A stretch of 64,000 nucleotides of DNA from Nereocystis luetkeana (GCA_031213475.1 JARUPZ010000018.1:9628894-9692893), one strand, 5' to 3'; shown: positions 1 to 10,314, numbered from the stretch's first letter. Made by a program: numbers and translations. Notes: generated by a model from the letters alone, not told the origin.

Positions 1-866
1 ACACCAGTAGATATTTGGAAACCCATGGAGAACGTGAAAAAGTAGCAGCCAGCACTGCGTACCGTTGGTCATCTCTCGTATTCCCTCAAGCAGTCCACGT
101 ACTTTTGACAAAGGCATTTAGTTTTGGTAAAAACAAATGACCAAAAAGCAAATAAATCGATAAACGAATGGCACAAGTGTTTTACTTTGAAAAAGGTTTT
201 TAGTTTTATCGTAAGCTTGTTCTTGAAAACGGGGTCATTTCAGTCGTGTCCCCGGACTTAGCCGTAACTTGAAGTCACGTCAAGCGATCGTCGATTTTGC
301 CATTACGTCACCAGCCAGATTGCCATCTCTCCCCATCTTTACCCCGTATGAGATACAGAACACAACATCCGTCACACGCACACCCCAGAGTATGGAGCGT
401 TCCCGAGGTGCAGCAGTAGTAGTAGTAACTGCACGGCTTGTACGTGAGGCCATCGTGCCATCCCGCATACAGCTGTGTCGTAGTTTTGTGACCACAAACC
501 TTACCTAATTGCTTACTGTTGAGAACACACGCACGAATACTGGTATGATATATGATAGCTGTACGGCTTGGGAAACGTTTTTTTTTTTTCCTGTCGAACG
601 GCAAAATCCAGCCACAACGCTTTTTCTGACGCTGTGTTCGTACGTAAACACTACTACTGTGTGCGGAAACAATCACGGATAATTCCGCCAATTCCGTATA
701 GACCTGAAGCTCGAAACTCGAAACTGGTTTTGAAACTATGAAAAGAAACTAAAACTAGTGGTAGCCCGCCCTCTTGCCATTGCAGCCACACAACATCGCC
801 GAACAATCGCGGAAAATTCCGATCAAGTTTTTCGACTTGAAACGTGAAACTTCGGAAGCTGGTCCG
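1..866. other. unassigned sequence, possibly PP2C intron
   Basis: No exon, RNA or known repeat is recognised here. Short open frames exist but none shows a protein-family motif. If the PP2C gene to the right has upstream exons outside the window, this stretch is intron. Confidence 0.4.
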
Positions 867-875
867 CCCCCCCCG

Positions 876-903
<28 letters not shown>
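867..903. repeat. poly-C tract
   Basis: The run is almost pure C with one G. Runs of C (or G on this strand) recur across the window, many of them as 3' tails of the LINE J and element I families. No such element is recognised next to this one. Confidence 0.9.
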
Positions 904-906
<3 letters not shown>

Positions 907-1093
907 CGCGCCTGTTTTTCGTCTATCGATTTACCAGGGATGCCTGGGTTTACGGCAGTACGAGTTTGTATTTTTCCCCATCCCATCTAATACGTGTGTG
1001 CTGTCTTCCACATTTTAAACCGTTGTTTCTCACCAGAATCATCAGAAGTAAACCCAGAATCCGTCCTCGTCCTCGTCCTGGAGGAATACATAC

Positions 1094-1209
1094 TATTGCG
1101 GGGGACCATAGTTAATAGGACCAACTATTGTTAATAAAAATGGTTAAATATATACCAGGTAGGTTTTTGTGTAAACCATAGGTCCCATTAACTATGGTCC
1201 CCCGTAATA
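1094..1209 (+). mobile_element. MITE A, copy 1
   Basis: This is a short TIR element: TA, then TTGCGGGGGACCATAG, with a mirrored right end CTATGGTCCCCCGTAA followed by TA. The inner arms continue as TTAATAGGACC. The centre is not symmetric, so copies can be oriented; the + form reads AATATTG...TAAAAATGG. The TA flanks suit a Tc1/mariner-like helper transposase, which is inference. The centre carries an extra CCAGGTA absent from most other copies. Confidence 0.92.
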
Positions 1210-1443
1210 CAGTACTGCTGTAATAGTGTGGTCACAGACTGCGAGACAGAAAAAAACAAGAACAAACAATTAAAAACTTGAAAAAAAGTCATGGACAAAG
1301 CGAGTGAAAGGCCAGCGTACCGGGTGCGAGAACACAACTACGCAACACAAGCAAGACCAGAAAAAAGGAGCATCAAATGAAATGAAGAAAAAAAAACTGG
1401 AATGTCATGTTCGCTCTAATACTTTTCCTGTCGCCTTCATGTC

Positions 1444-1540
1444 TTGACCCATTTAGTACCGCAGTCCCGTTTTGGGGGCAAACTACTCGGAATTTCACTG
1501 GTCTGTCCCCAAAACGGGACTGCGGTTCTAAAAGGGTTAA
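1444..1540. mobile_element. MITE B, copy 1
   Basis: The element is nearly a perfect palindrome: CCC, then a T-rich step, then GCAGTCCCGTTTTGGGG, with a mirrored CCCCAAAACGGGACTGC arm ending AAAAGGG and TTAA. The left TTAA has decayed to TTGA. TTAA flanks and CCC...GGG ends are what piggyBac-type transposases use. Confidence 0.88.
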
Positions 1541-1650
1541 GAGAAAATCCGGGGTCATATAGCCGGCGCCCCCCCCCCCAAAAAAGTTTATATATAATAT
1601 ACCAGGTATGGAAACAACGTAATGAGCGCCCCAACTGTTGAAGGTGTCTC

Positions 1651-1762
1651 TATTACGGGGGACCATAGTAAATAGGACCTATGGTATACATAAAAAGCTG
1701 TATATTTGGCCGTTTTTACTAACAATATTTGGTCCTATTAACTATGGTCCCGCGTAGTAATA
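1651..1762 (-). mobile_element. MITE A, copy 2
   Basis: Left end TATTACGGGGGACCATAG; right end slightly decayed (GTCCCGCGTAGTAATA). It is in the orientation opposite to copy 1 and lies directly against a LINE J tail. Confidence 0.88.
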
Positions 1763-1870
1763 GAAGTAGGAAAGGTGCTCCGTCTCGAAAAGGATGCGTG
1801 GTCAATGATCAGATTGGCTAAGGCAAGCAACGAATGAGTACCCCCCCCCCTCCCCCCGCCCCCCCCGCCC
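1763..1870 (+). mobile_element. LINE J 3' tail only, ending in poly-C
   Basis: This reads GGTGCTCCGTCTCG, GGATGCGTGGTCAATG, then GAGTACCCCC and a C-rich tail. It matches the last 90 bases of the LINE copies at 9620 and 16913, here on the + strand. It is a severely 5'-truncated retroposon that ends about 45 bases before a PP2C exon. Confidence 0.78.
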
Positions 1871-1915
1871 TCTGCATGCGGTGCATGCCTTCACGTTCGC
1901 CGCGCGTTTGCTCAG

Positions 1916-2518
1916 GATCAAAAGAGACGTCTTGATTGCGGTACCCGAGGTGACGAGGCACCTCGTACAAGCGACCATTGGGCTAGCCTTCTTAGTACTC
2001 GGCTCGGACGGTCTCTGGGGCAACGTGACGGAAGAAAAGGTGAGGAGGACAATAAATTACTTCAAGCACTACACCAGCTGTACTGGTACCTGGTACCAGG
2101 TAGTGTGTACCGGTATACTTCGAAGTAGGCGTGAAGGCCGTTGAGGTCGTTTTTTTTTTTTTTTTCTTCTAAATTTCAAAATTCCTGATTTTTGTGGGGG
2201 GGGGGGGGGGGGGGGGGGGGGGGTACTCATGACATGCATTTTCCTGAGGGGGGATTTTCCCGAGAGGGGAAGTGCTCGGTATCATGCATGGCCGTAGTCG
2301 TATGATCATAGACGCTCGCATTCCTACAATGCAGGTACGGAACACGTCGGGTTTCCACCGACCAGGCAGAGAGGAGAGAGAGATTCCTGATTTTTCTCAT
2401 GTTTCTTGTTGAAAAAGGAATTATTTTGCCTCTCTGGTACCCAGCGGGTACGTATGCGTCCTGATGGTTTCCCTCTGCTGAAGTTCCTGGCTGATGCAGG
2501 GAGAACCCCCCCCCCCCC

Positions 2519-2590
<72 letters not shown>

Positions 2591-5500
2591 AATTTTCTGG
2601 TTTTGTTTGACGAAAAGAAAACTAAGAAAATCAGGGGTAAAGGAGCGAACGATAAATAAAAGGTAGATTGTAGCTGTCGCTATCTACTTTTCGTACAACT
2701 GGAACTCGCGCAGCAGACTACTTTTCAAATGTCGCCAACGTGTGTGTGTCGGGAGGCCTTCTTCGAAGAAAAAGAGTCACCGGTCCTGTGTTTTTTGTTT
2801 TTGTTTTCTTCCGAGATTGTTCCGCGGTTTCGGCCGCAGTTTTTTTTTTTTTTAATTTAACCCTTTTAGAACTGCAGTCCCGTCTAGGGGACGAACCAGT
2901 CGAATTACAAGTAGTTTGTCCCCAAAACGGGACTGCGGTCCTAAAAGGATTTTATAACCCGTTCAGAGGAGCATTCCCGTTGTGAGCACAAATTGAGGTT
3001 TATGTAAGCAATACTTCGTGCTTCGCTGATGCTAAGGTCTCAGTCCGTTGGGCTAAAGGTAAAAGGTTAACCAATCGCCTACCCACTCCAAGCCTCATGA
3101 CACTCTCCCCCCCTGGAACGGACCGGATTTTACGGGTCGACCCGCCACCAACACGCGGTTGGTTCCAATTTCTGGGGATCCAGAAGAATTTTTTCAGGTT
3201 CTTGACATGAGGAAATTCACTTTTCTTTAAAAACAAGCGATTTCATGGTGGACGTGAGACTCGAACTCACGACCAACGACTCATGTGCTGCCGACGTCGC
3301 CATTTATTTGTTAAGGTCTCAGTCCGTTGGGTTGAAGGTGAACGGTTATCGGATCGGCTCCCCAATCTAAGCCTCATAACCTTAACCCGTTTTAGGACTG
3401 CAGTTCCGTTTAGGGGACAAACTACTTAAAATTAGAGTGGTTTGTCCCCAAAACGGGACTGCGGTTCTAAAAGGGGTGCCGTTTTTTCTGGCGCCGTGTA
3501 AAAAATAAAAGCTCGCACTGACCGGTAATGTTATTACCGTTCGGACTCTGATGCCAACGTCAACGGGAGTGGCGTTCTCGGCTGGAGTGATAAAAAGATG
3601 ACAGCTTTTGAACAGGAACATCACACGTAGCTGACGTTAATTTGTAGAACCCAGGATCGTTTGTTTTCGTGCTCTGTGATGATTGTGCAGCTCAATAGTA
3701 TCCGCTTGATCTGGGGAAATATATGGTCACAACTACGTGCGCGCTGTATAAACCACAACTACGGGGGCGTTTAGGAGTCATCCCCGGGTTTCAGGACGTC
3801 AGGGTTAGCGTTAGGGTTATCTCGGCTATATGTGAAGTCGTCAACATCACTCTTGGCCCTTGTACACTGCACCCTACTTTTGTAGTTTTCAGGGACGAAG
3901 TACCTGGAAACAGAGTGAGATGATTCGTACATAAAAAAATTATTCTGCTTGCAAATACTTCACCCCTTCTGTTGCCAAGGAGTGCGTCCCCAAAAACCCA
4001 GGGCCGCTCGCTTTTGGGTTGATTTAGCGTGAAGAACATTAGTCGTTGCTCTGAGTAGAAAAATTACGGGTCATTCTGATTCCCACTTCATGGCCTGCTG
4101 TAGATCTTGCAGGGCAGATAGTTCCCTGATCTGTATGATCTGCATGATCTGTGTGATATAGCTCATGTTGCCGCGTGGAGAGCGTATAATCTGCCTGATT
4201 TACCGGAGGACGTTTCTCCTAGGTTAGATATGTACTACTCAGTTTACGGACCCTCCACTATAAAGGTCGTACACAATATCTAGTAACGGAAGGTTGGGTT
4301 CTAGATGATCTATCTGTAAATGATCTATCTGTAGACGATATATCTGTGAATGATATATCTGTAGATTTGATCAATGTAAATGGTCTATCTGTAGATGATC
4401 TATCTGCAGATCATATTTCCGACGTGTGGAACTTTCCATGTGTTTTTGTTAGCAGTCACTCAGCTCCCACTCATTGACATTTTGGGCGTGAAAGTATCCA
4501 TAGAATGACTCCGATTTCCCCCCCTTCCCCTTGCGGTTCCCCCCCCCCCAAACGTTTCGCTCTACAAATTTTCTTGCACGGATCGTCATTTTGTAGGACT
4601 GACTATAAATCGCCGACTAGTTGTAATGGCAGGACCCCATGTCAGCTTAATATGATAAGTATATATTTCGAAGTGGGGATGTGAATTGGCTGACTATAAG
4701 TCGCCGACTTAATTTTTAGTTGGCAAGATAGGCTCCCATGATCTGTATATAGGGATGTGAGCGGCTGGCTATAAGTCGTCGACTACTTTCTAGTCGGCTA
4801 GGTCCGTTCCATGATTCGTGTATAGGGCTGTGAGCTGGCTCGCTATATGTCGTCGACTTATTATTAGTTGGCTAGATAGGTTCCATAATTACTAAATAGG
4901 GCATTGATCTGGCTGACTATAAGTCGCTGACTAGTTTATTTATGCCGTAGCTATACAATTACGTGGGAGAGTTTGTGGAGTCCTGCGTCTTCGAATCTGA
5001 CTAGCGCGTTTGTGGCTCGATGTGTGTTTTGCAGTGATAGAAACTACGTCAGATAGTTTGCTCACTTCGCCACCCAACTATTACCTAGTTGGCTGATACC
5101 TTGTTAGCTTACTTCGCCACGCAAACCAACAACTAGATGACTTAAATCGCCACCCAACTATTAACTAGCCGTGCTGTTGAGCCAACTAGTAACTAATCAA
5201 GTCCACCAAACTGTGAACTAGCTGTCAAGTCCGCCCAACTTTTTAGCTAGCCGTGAAGTCCACCCAACTAGTAACTAGCCGTTAACTCAACTAGTATTCA
5301 GCCGTAAAGTCGACTACACTAATGACTTATTGCCTTACTTTTCCACCAAACTAATAACTAGTTGCCTTGTTTTTCCACCCAACTAATACCTAGTAGGCTA
5401 CTTTACCACCCAACTAACAACTAGTTGGCTCACTTCGCCACCGAACTAATCATAAATCGCCACCCAACTATTAGCTAGCCGTGAGTCCAGCCAACTAGTA

Positions 5501-6255
5501 GCTAGTCGTCAAGTCCCCCCAACTTTTCACTAGACGTCAAGTCCACACCCAACTTTTAAAGAGCCGTCAAGAACACCCAACTTTTAATTGGCCGTCAAGT
5601 CCACCCAACTAGTAACTAGCCTTGAAGACGCGTGCTGCGGTTGGGGTATCCGTAGCAGTATTGTTCCTGAGGCCTCCTCGCATCAACACCTCTCTGATCT
5701 CACCCAAACGTCTGGCAACGAAAAAAAAACAAGATGATACCATCCCATTGTCGTGCAAGTAGGTATCCTACAAACTCTACGATTGAGCATGAATGGCATT
5801 CCGCGCGATACCAGGCATGCCTTATTGGGTGGTTCTTCGGTGCTCTTAACAACTCCCCCATCAATCCGAAAATAGTTGTCTTGCATGGCAAAAAAAGTGC
5901 TGCCCCTATCGTGGGACGGGTCTCCAAGTTCAGCCAACTAATATTTTAGCCGCCAAGCCCACCCAACTACTATTAATAACTAGCCGTGATGCACGCCCAT
6001 ATCTACTCACACGCCGACAAGCACACGCTCAAGTCACAGCCCTGGCACCGTTTTTCGCCTCCCCTTGATCGTGTCCGCCGGTGCGAAAAAAAACCCCAGC
6101 TGATGAAGACCATGCGACTTCAGGAGCTGGCGCAATCGAAACAAAAAAAGGGGGGAGCGATGTGTCCTCTGCGAATCGCGGACGCCCTTGCCCGCGACGC
6201 CGTCAAGAAGGGCGAGGGGGATGACATCACCGCGCTTGTCGTCTTCTTGAACTGA
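1916..6255 (+). CDS. PP2C-family protein phosphatase, C-terminal exons
   Basis: PP2C (PPM) enzymes are metal-dependent Ser/Thr phosphatases. Exon 1916-2039 starts after an AG acceptor (CTCAG) and encodes KRDVLIAVPEV and FLVLGSDGLWGNVTEEK, matching the family's PEV and SDGLWD motifs, including a metal-binding Asp. It ends in phase 0 at donor AAG|GTGAGG. Exon 6124-6255 follows CTTCAG in phase 0 and reads ELAQSKQKKGG, then IADALARDAVKKGEGDDIT and ALVVFLN before TGA; GDDIT carries the second conserved Asp. Joining the two gives roughly normal PP2C spacing. The Asp usual after LW is Gly here. The N-terminal two thirds (RPxMED, FDGHGG, GDSR) are not found and probably lie to the left. The 4.1 kb intron holds element I, MITE B, pseudo-tRNA and tandem arrays. 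A further small exon inside it cannot be excluded. Confidence 0.78.
2194..2382 (-). mobile_element. element I, 5'-truncated copy with 13-bp target duplication
   Basis: Read on the minus strand, this is the last ~160 bases of element I (CGTGCTCCGTnCC... to GAGTAC) followed by a poly-C tail, seen here as the G run at 2196-2223. The direct repeat ATTCCTGATTTTT flanks it at 2181-2193 and 2383-2395. The tail has an internal partial duplication. This is a typical product of target-primed reverse transcription. It lies inside the PP2C intron. Confidence 0.82.
2506..2589. repeat. poly-C tract of about 70 uninterrupted C
   Basis: C13, one A, then about 70 C. It is the longest homopolymer in the window. 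Its exact length in the genome is uncertain because such runs sequence poorly. Confidence 0.85.
2857..2952. mobile_element. MITE B, copy 2
   Basis: The left end is intact (TTAACCCTTTTAGAAC); the right end has decayed to AAAAGGATTTTA. It lies in the PP2C intron. Confidence 0.87.
3031..3103. repeat. 70-bp dispersed repeat, first unit
   Basis: AAGGTCTCAGTCCGTTGGG through AAGCCTCAT recurs at 3311-3381 in the same orientation with about 75% identity. The pair brackets the tRNA-like stretch and may belong to one composite retroposon. Confidence 0.6.
3247..3302 (-). pseudogene. tRNA-like sequence (tRNA pseudogene or SINE head)
   Basis: On the minus strand GTGAGTTCGAGTCTCAC forms a perfect T-arm (5-bp stem, 7-base loop) followed by GTCCACC. 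Upstream, TGGCGACGTCGGCAGCACATGAG resembles a D-arm and A box (TGGCnnAGTCGGnAGC). The anticodon arm is mostly missing, so it cannot be a working tRNA. Confidence 0.5.
3311..3381. repeat. 70-bp dispersed repeat, second unit
   Basis: Second copy of the unit at 3031-3103. It ends directly at the left end of MITE B copy 3. Confidence 0.6.
3382..3478. mobile_element. MITE B, copy 3
   Basis: TTAACCCGTTTTAGGAC at the left, GGTTCTAAAAGGGG at the right. The two CCGTTT/AAACGG arms pair almost throughout. Confidence 0.87.
3479..4099. other. unassigned intron sequence
   Basis: No exon recognised. It contains GGGTTAGCGTTAGGGTTA at about 3800, telomere-like in appearance but only two irregular units. Confidence 0.4.
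4100..4440. repeat. repeat D, copy 1 (GATCTGTATGATC / GATCTATCTGTAG rich)
   Basis: A degenerate tandem of TGATCTATCTGTAGA units plus a unique core (CTCATGTTGCCG, GGTTAGATATGTACTAC). The same order recurs at 63640-63836 and, split by MITEs, at 58640-58935, so this is a dispersed element and not just a local microsatellite. Confidence 0.65.
4602..4948. repeat. tandem array, ~75-bp unit, 5 copies
   Basis: Each unit starts CTGACTATAAGTCGCCGAC and ends near ATAGGGATGTGAGCTGG. Units are 70-90% alike by eye. The array sits in the PP2C intron. Confidence 0.75.
5085..5622. repeat. tandem array, 28-bp unit
   Basis: About 18 degenerate units of CCACCCAACTAGTAACTAGC plus CGTCAAGT. CTAGTTGG words link it to the 75-bp array, suggesting that one evolved from parts of the other. 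Confidence 0.75.
5623..5927. other. 305-bp non-repetitive segment interrupting the 28-bp array
   Basis: Array units stop at 5622 and resume at 5928. The segment has an open minus frame (5683-5937) with no recognised family. It may be an insertion of an unknown element. Confidence 0.5.
5928..5990. repeat. 28-bp array, continuation
   Basis: Two further units of the array, one of which contains an inserted TATTAATA word (5971-5978). Confidence 0.65.
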
Positions 6256-7903
6256 CGTTATCGGTTGACGAGGATGGGGGGGGGGGCACTGTCATCCGAG
6301 ATAAGACTCGCCCCTCGTCTTGCTTACTTGGTCAGCGCGAGATTGTTGCACAGCGAAGAAGAAGCAAGGACGGGCGGGCGGGCTGGCGCTGCAGGTGGGG
6401 ATGAACATCGGACAGACCGCGGCCTGCCGGGGATTTTCGAGATACTGACCCGCCGCCCAAGAAATTTGTGAAAAAGATTTGCGTGAAGGATCTGTATGGT
6501 ACAGGACCAACCCAGGAAACATGTTGCTACAACAGCAGATCGTGTGCGGACGAGAACACGCTCCCACCGGGCAGCATGAGCTACAGTACATCGTACAGAT
6601 CACACAGATCGTACAGATCAGGAATCTATCTATCTGCCATGAAGCAACGGGATCGTGCAGTGGGCATCGGTGATCTGTCCTGTGCGCGGATAGTTTAGAC
6701 TCTTAAATCCGGGGGCGCAAAATAGGGCGCACCTCGATATACAGCAGTATGCATACCACGTGCCCCTCTATAATTCGTTTTCGGTTGATTGCACTTTTTT
6801 TTCGCCCTCTCAGCACTCTTTGTGGTTGATTGCGCAGTTTTTTTGTTTTTTGTTTTCGTTTTTGTTTTTTTAGAGTTGTTGTCTTGACTCCCTTCAGAAC
6901 TGCTCCCACAATTTTTGAGACGAGACTCCTTGGAATTAGTGTGGGTTCATTTTTGGCGGTCGGAATTAGGGTTAGCGTCAACGTCCACCCGTCGACCTCG
7001 ACTGCACGTGAAAGCACGCGTGCGTGTGATCGCGACGGCGGTACGCGGTCGCAGGAAAACTTGAAAGCAGATCGTTTTTTTTTTCGTCTCCCTCGGAGCG
7101 GACGCTGGCGACGAAAACGAAGACGTCTCTCCCCTGGTGATGATGCGGTATACAGCAGTGTTCTTATTCGTGCTAGTTTTTTTGTGTGTCCAAATTTTGT
7201 TCGGCGTTTGGAAGCATATGCTTCGGTTGGGGTATATCCTCTTTTTCGCTATCTGCTCTTGTCTAAGATAGCGGACGTAGAGAGGAAATTGTTAAGCTAA
7301 CGCCCAAAACGCAGTTCCGTGGTCTATTTATTTATAGATCTCTGACGGATAGTATTGTAAAAAAACGTGTCGGATCCATTAGGTATCGGGTAGCTCTCCC
7401 GTCAGCGGGAGATGTGTGGAGTGAAAAACAACTGCAGCGCCTGCTGTGGCACGCCTCTTCGGGGTTTCCGCCTTTTTTCATCCTTGTGTAGAGCTATCGG
7501 GTTGATTTGATCGGCGCTCGTTGTATATACAGGCATGACGCACCGCACTGCGCTGTTGTTGAGCAGCCCTAGCAAGGCCCTCCTCTGCAATTACGCCAGG
7601 TATCATGCATTTGGCAAAGCCGATACATGTTCTCCCCATGTGGTTCGTGTTCGGGTTATGCTTTTGTGTGGTAGTTCGGGTTATGTCTTCCTTTTGGTGA
7701 TTCGGGAACACGTTTCCTGCGGGTGGTTAGGGGTTAAGGGCGGCTCAGCGGCCGGTATCCGGTTTCTTTTTTCGTGTTCGGACTGCGAGGCTCTGTTTGT
7801 GGTTAGCTATTAGCGAAGTAAACCCACAGTACACAGACCTGTCTGTGCGGTTTAAAGTAGAACAACTTCGACGGTTTGTTCAGTAGTGTATGTACTAGGG
7901 ATG
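6256..7903. other. downstream of the PP2C gene, unassigned
   Basis: Presumed 3' UTR and intergenic DNA. A small block of repeat D-like GTACAGATCACACAGATC units lies at about 6593-6635. The long + frame at 6830-7300 starts in T-rich sequence and has no family motif. Confidence 0.4.
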
Positions 7904-7954
7904 TACCCGGGTACTCACCCGGGTATTACCCTTACCCGGGTACATACCCGGGTA
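7904..7954. repeat. cluster of TACCCGGGTA palindromes
   Basis: Three exact copies (7904, 7933, 7945) and one near copy (CACCCGGGTA, 7916) within 51 bases, with TACCCGGTTAC further on. Confidence 0.75.
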
Positions 7955-8928
7955 TTACTATCCAAACCAGGTTTAGTACCCGGTTACTCAGACTAAGTAC
8001 CCTACGAAACACACCCGTAACTCCAATCAAGCTGGTGTTGATGAAGCGACCGATCGTAATTGGGGGCCCTTTCGGCATGCGTGTGCACACCTCAGTTAGT
8101 TGTGGTCTCGCTTGCCCGCGATGTATGATTTTTTTTCTCGTCGATCCTGTGCTGTCTTCTAGGAGGGGCTCTACCCTACGTACGAACGTACCTGGTACGC
8201 AAGCAACCCTGTAGATCCTACGTGCGTAGTTCTTCCTTTGTGCTCTACACGAGCAGGGCGCACGCAATCGCGTCCTTTTTCTACTCTATTCTGAGGTAGA
8301 CATCTAAAACAAGTCGAAATATTGAGCTGAACGTGCTGCTACTCGGCCAACGACACCGCCGCCGGACCGCACCTCTCGCCAGCTCCGGGAAAGGCGCCGT
8401 GGATGCTGGCGCCCCTCTTGGCTCAGCTGTTAGCCCGCCCATCGAGTGAATGCGCTAATTTGGCTTTCTGGTCATGCCTTTGGCTGAAGGCGGATGTGAT
8501 CCAGCGATCGAGCTACTTCGCAAGCGTTAAAGAAAACGTCGCTGCGGGTTGGATCCGCCTTGAAGACGACTATATTCCACTAACCTACAGTAGCTTGCAA
8601 GTTATCCCTGTCACTACGTGGGATGCGTCCAATTGTATTCGTCTTACAACTGCGTCAAGGGGGTCCACGCTGATGACGAATTGATTGTTTGGGGGTTTTC
8701 TGCTTTGAACCATCCTTATCCGGGAGGATGTGCGTGCATATCAGGGGTTCTCCTCGTCCCGGCACGCATCTGACATCGCACCGGGGTGTGCTACGCATAC
8801 ATATTAATTTGATTGATGTCGGCTTCGTTTTCGTTCCACTGTCCGAATCTCCGGGCCTTGTGTCCGTAGATCGAGCGGTAGACCAAGGTGCAGGAGCAAT
8901 TTTGACATATTATTGGTACGCTAGCAGG
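7955..8928. other. unassigned sequence
   Basis: Frames at 8403-8684 and 8689-8973 are open and protein-like in composition but match nothing I recognise. No splice-linked neighbours are evident. Confidence 0.35.
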
Positions 8929-9160
8929 GGGGGGGGGGGGAGCGGGTGTACTCGATGTCATGCATGGCCATAGTCGTATGACCATAGACCATCGCACCCC
9001 TGGAATGCCGGGACGGAGCACGGCGGGTTTTCACCGACCAGGCAGACATTGCTTGCGCCAAGCGCGAAGCGCCGTGAGGTGTCGGGCGAGACGCAATAAG
9101 GGTGCGCTTCATCCTACTAAGGGCCGCTCGTGAGGCGGACTTGCAAATGGATGACGGCTT
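8929..9160 (-). mobile_element. element I, partial copy
   Basis: A G run followed by GTACTCGATGTCATGCATGG, then CGGGACGGAGCACG, CCAAGCGCGAAGCGCCGTG and GTGAGGCGGACTTGC, the same order as the longest copies. On the minus strand it ends in poly-C. Confidence 0.82.
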
Positions 9161-9619
9161 TGAATGAGGCCCTGTTCGAATTCACGCACGGGGGGTCGCA
9201 ACCCGTACAGGATCAATAATCAAGGCCGTGCATGAGGGGGCGGGGGAGGGGTAGTGTTGGAGGGACGGGGGTGTCACGGGGGGATGAAGCTGTAGATGCT
9301 GCCGTTTTTAAACGCGTCAACTTCGAGCGCTAGCGGGTCCGCCGCTGCCCACTAACGAACTTGATGTGTGTATGTGTCAGTAGACCTGCCTGGCAACAAG
9401 ACGTTCTAGTATTTTAATTGAGCTGGAAAGTGGTAACCACGGTTAAAAAGGAAGTTTTATGTATACATGCAGAAAAAGAATTTGGTTTGCAGTATTACCC
9501 AAGATAATAACACAATAAGCATTGCGTTCCGCGCCGTACATGCTCAAGGCCCTGGGACTCGTTGACCGATAGCAGCAACCGTTTGATGCTTTGCGTTCAA
9601 ATCTCTCCGAGAATGTTGG
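9161..9619. other. unassigned sequence
   Basis: G-rich patches (9236-9290) and otherwise unremarkable DNA. No gene or known repeat seen. Confidence 0.4.
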
Positions 9620-10135
9620 AGGGGGGGGGGAGGGGGGGTCGTACTCGTTTGTTACTCGCCTTATTCAGGCTTTTGACCATTGATCACGCATCCCCTTCGA
9701 GACGGAGCACCGTTCCTACTCCTGATAGAGACACCTCTAACATTTGAGCGCTCATTGCGTTGGTTCCATGTACTCGTACTACATAGAAATGTTTTGCTAA
9801 TCTTATCCCCTTCCTGCTTTGACGCCTGCGGCTACTATCTCCTAGGATAGCGATCGTTTTCTCGCTGCTATCTAGAGTACCAAACTCCTCCATCTCCCAA
9901 TCGTCTATTTCCCTCATCTCCTCTTCTAACACATCCCGTTGCTCCTTGTACATTTTACATTCTCCTACTACGTGAGTTTTACTCTATTGCTTTGCCACAC
10001 AGGCACATCTGTGAGTCTACTTTCTTTTGCTCTCGGCTACTGGTATACCTCTTCGCCCTGGCAGGTCCAGGTCTCCTGCACGAAATCGCAGTTTCAGCGT
10101 TTCCACGAAGTCCATTAGGCCATGGCAACACGTGG
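9620..10135 (-). mobile_element. LINE J, 3' fragment (C-terminus and tail)
   Basis: On the minus strand it encodes the end of the J protein: a cysteine-rich CLCGKA segment, then EEEMREID and EEFGTLDSSEKTIAILGD, followed by the 3' tail GGTGCTCCGTCTCGAAGGGG and GAGTAC with poly-C (G run at 9620-9638). The same peptide order occurs in the larger copy at 16913-18570. It is 5'-truncated at about 10135. Confidence 0.82.
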
Positions 10136-10143
10136 GAGGGAGG

Positions 10144-10314
10144 TGGGGGGGGGTGTACTCTCATGTCATGCATGGCAGTAGTCGTATGACCACAGACCCT
10201 CGCACCCCTATATTGCCGTGACGGAGCACGTAGGGCTTTCACCGGCCAGCCAGGCAGACGTTGCCTGCACCAAGCGCGAAGCGTATCGTGAAGTGTTGGG
10301 CGAGTCGCATGAAA
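10144..10314 (-). mobile_element. element I, partial copy
   Basis: Begins at a G run with GTACTCTCATGTCATGCATGG and continues to CGAGTCGCATGAA. It abuts the LINE J fragment to its left in the same orientation. Confidence 0.8.

Noticed and set aside
3800-3820. Telomere-like GGGTTAGCGTTAGGGTTA
   Set aside because: Only two irregular units inside an intron; not a telomeric array.
4100-5990. Possible CRISPR-like spacing of short repeats
   Set aside because: The repeats are contiguous and degenerate, without unique spacers, and lie in a eukaryotic intron.
6830-7300. 156-codon + frame with a hydrophobic start
   Set aside because: It begins in a T-rich tract, giving Phe/Val runs; no domain and no splice context.
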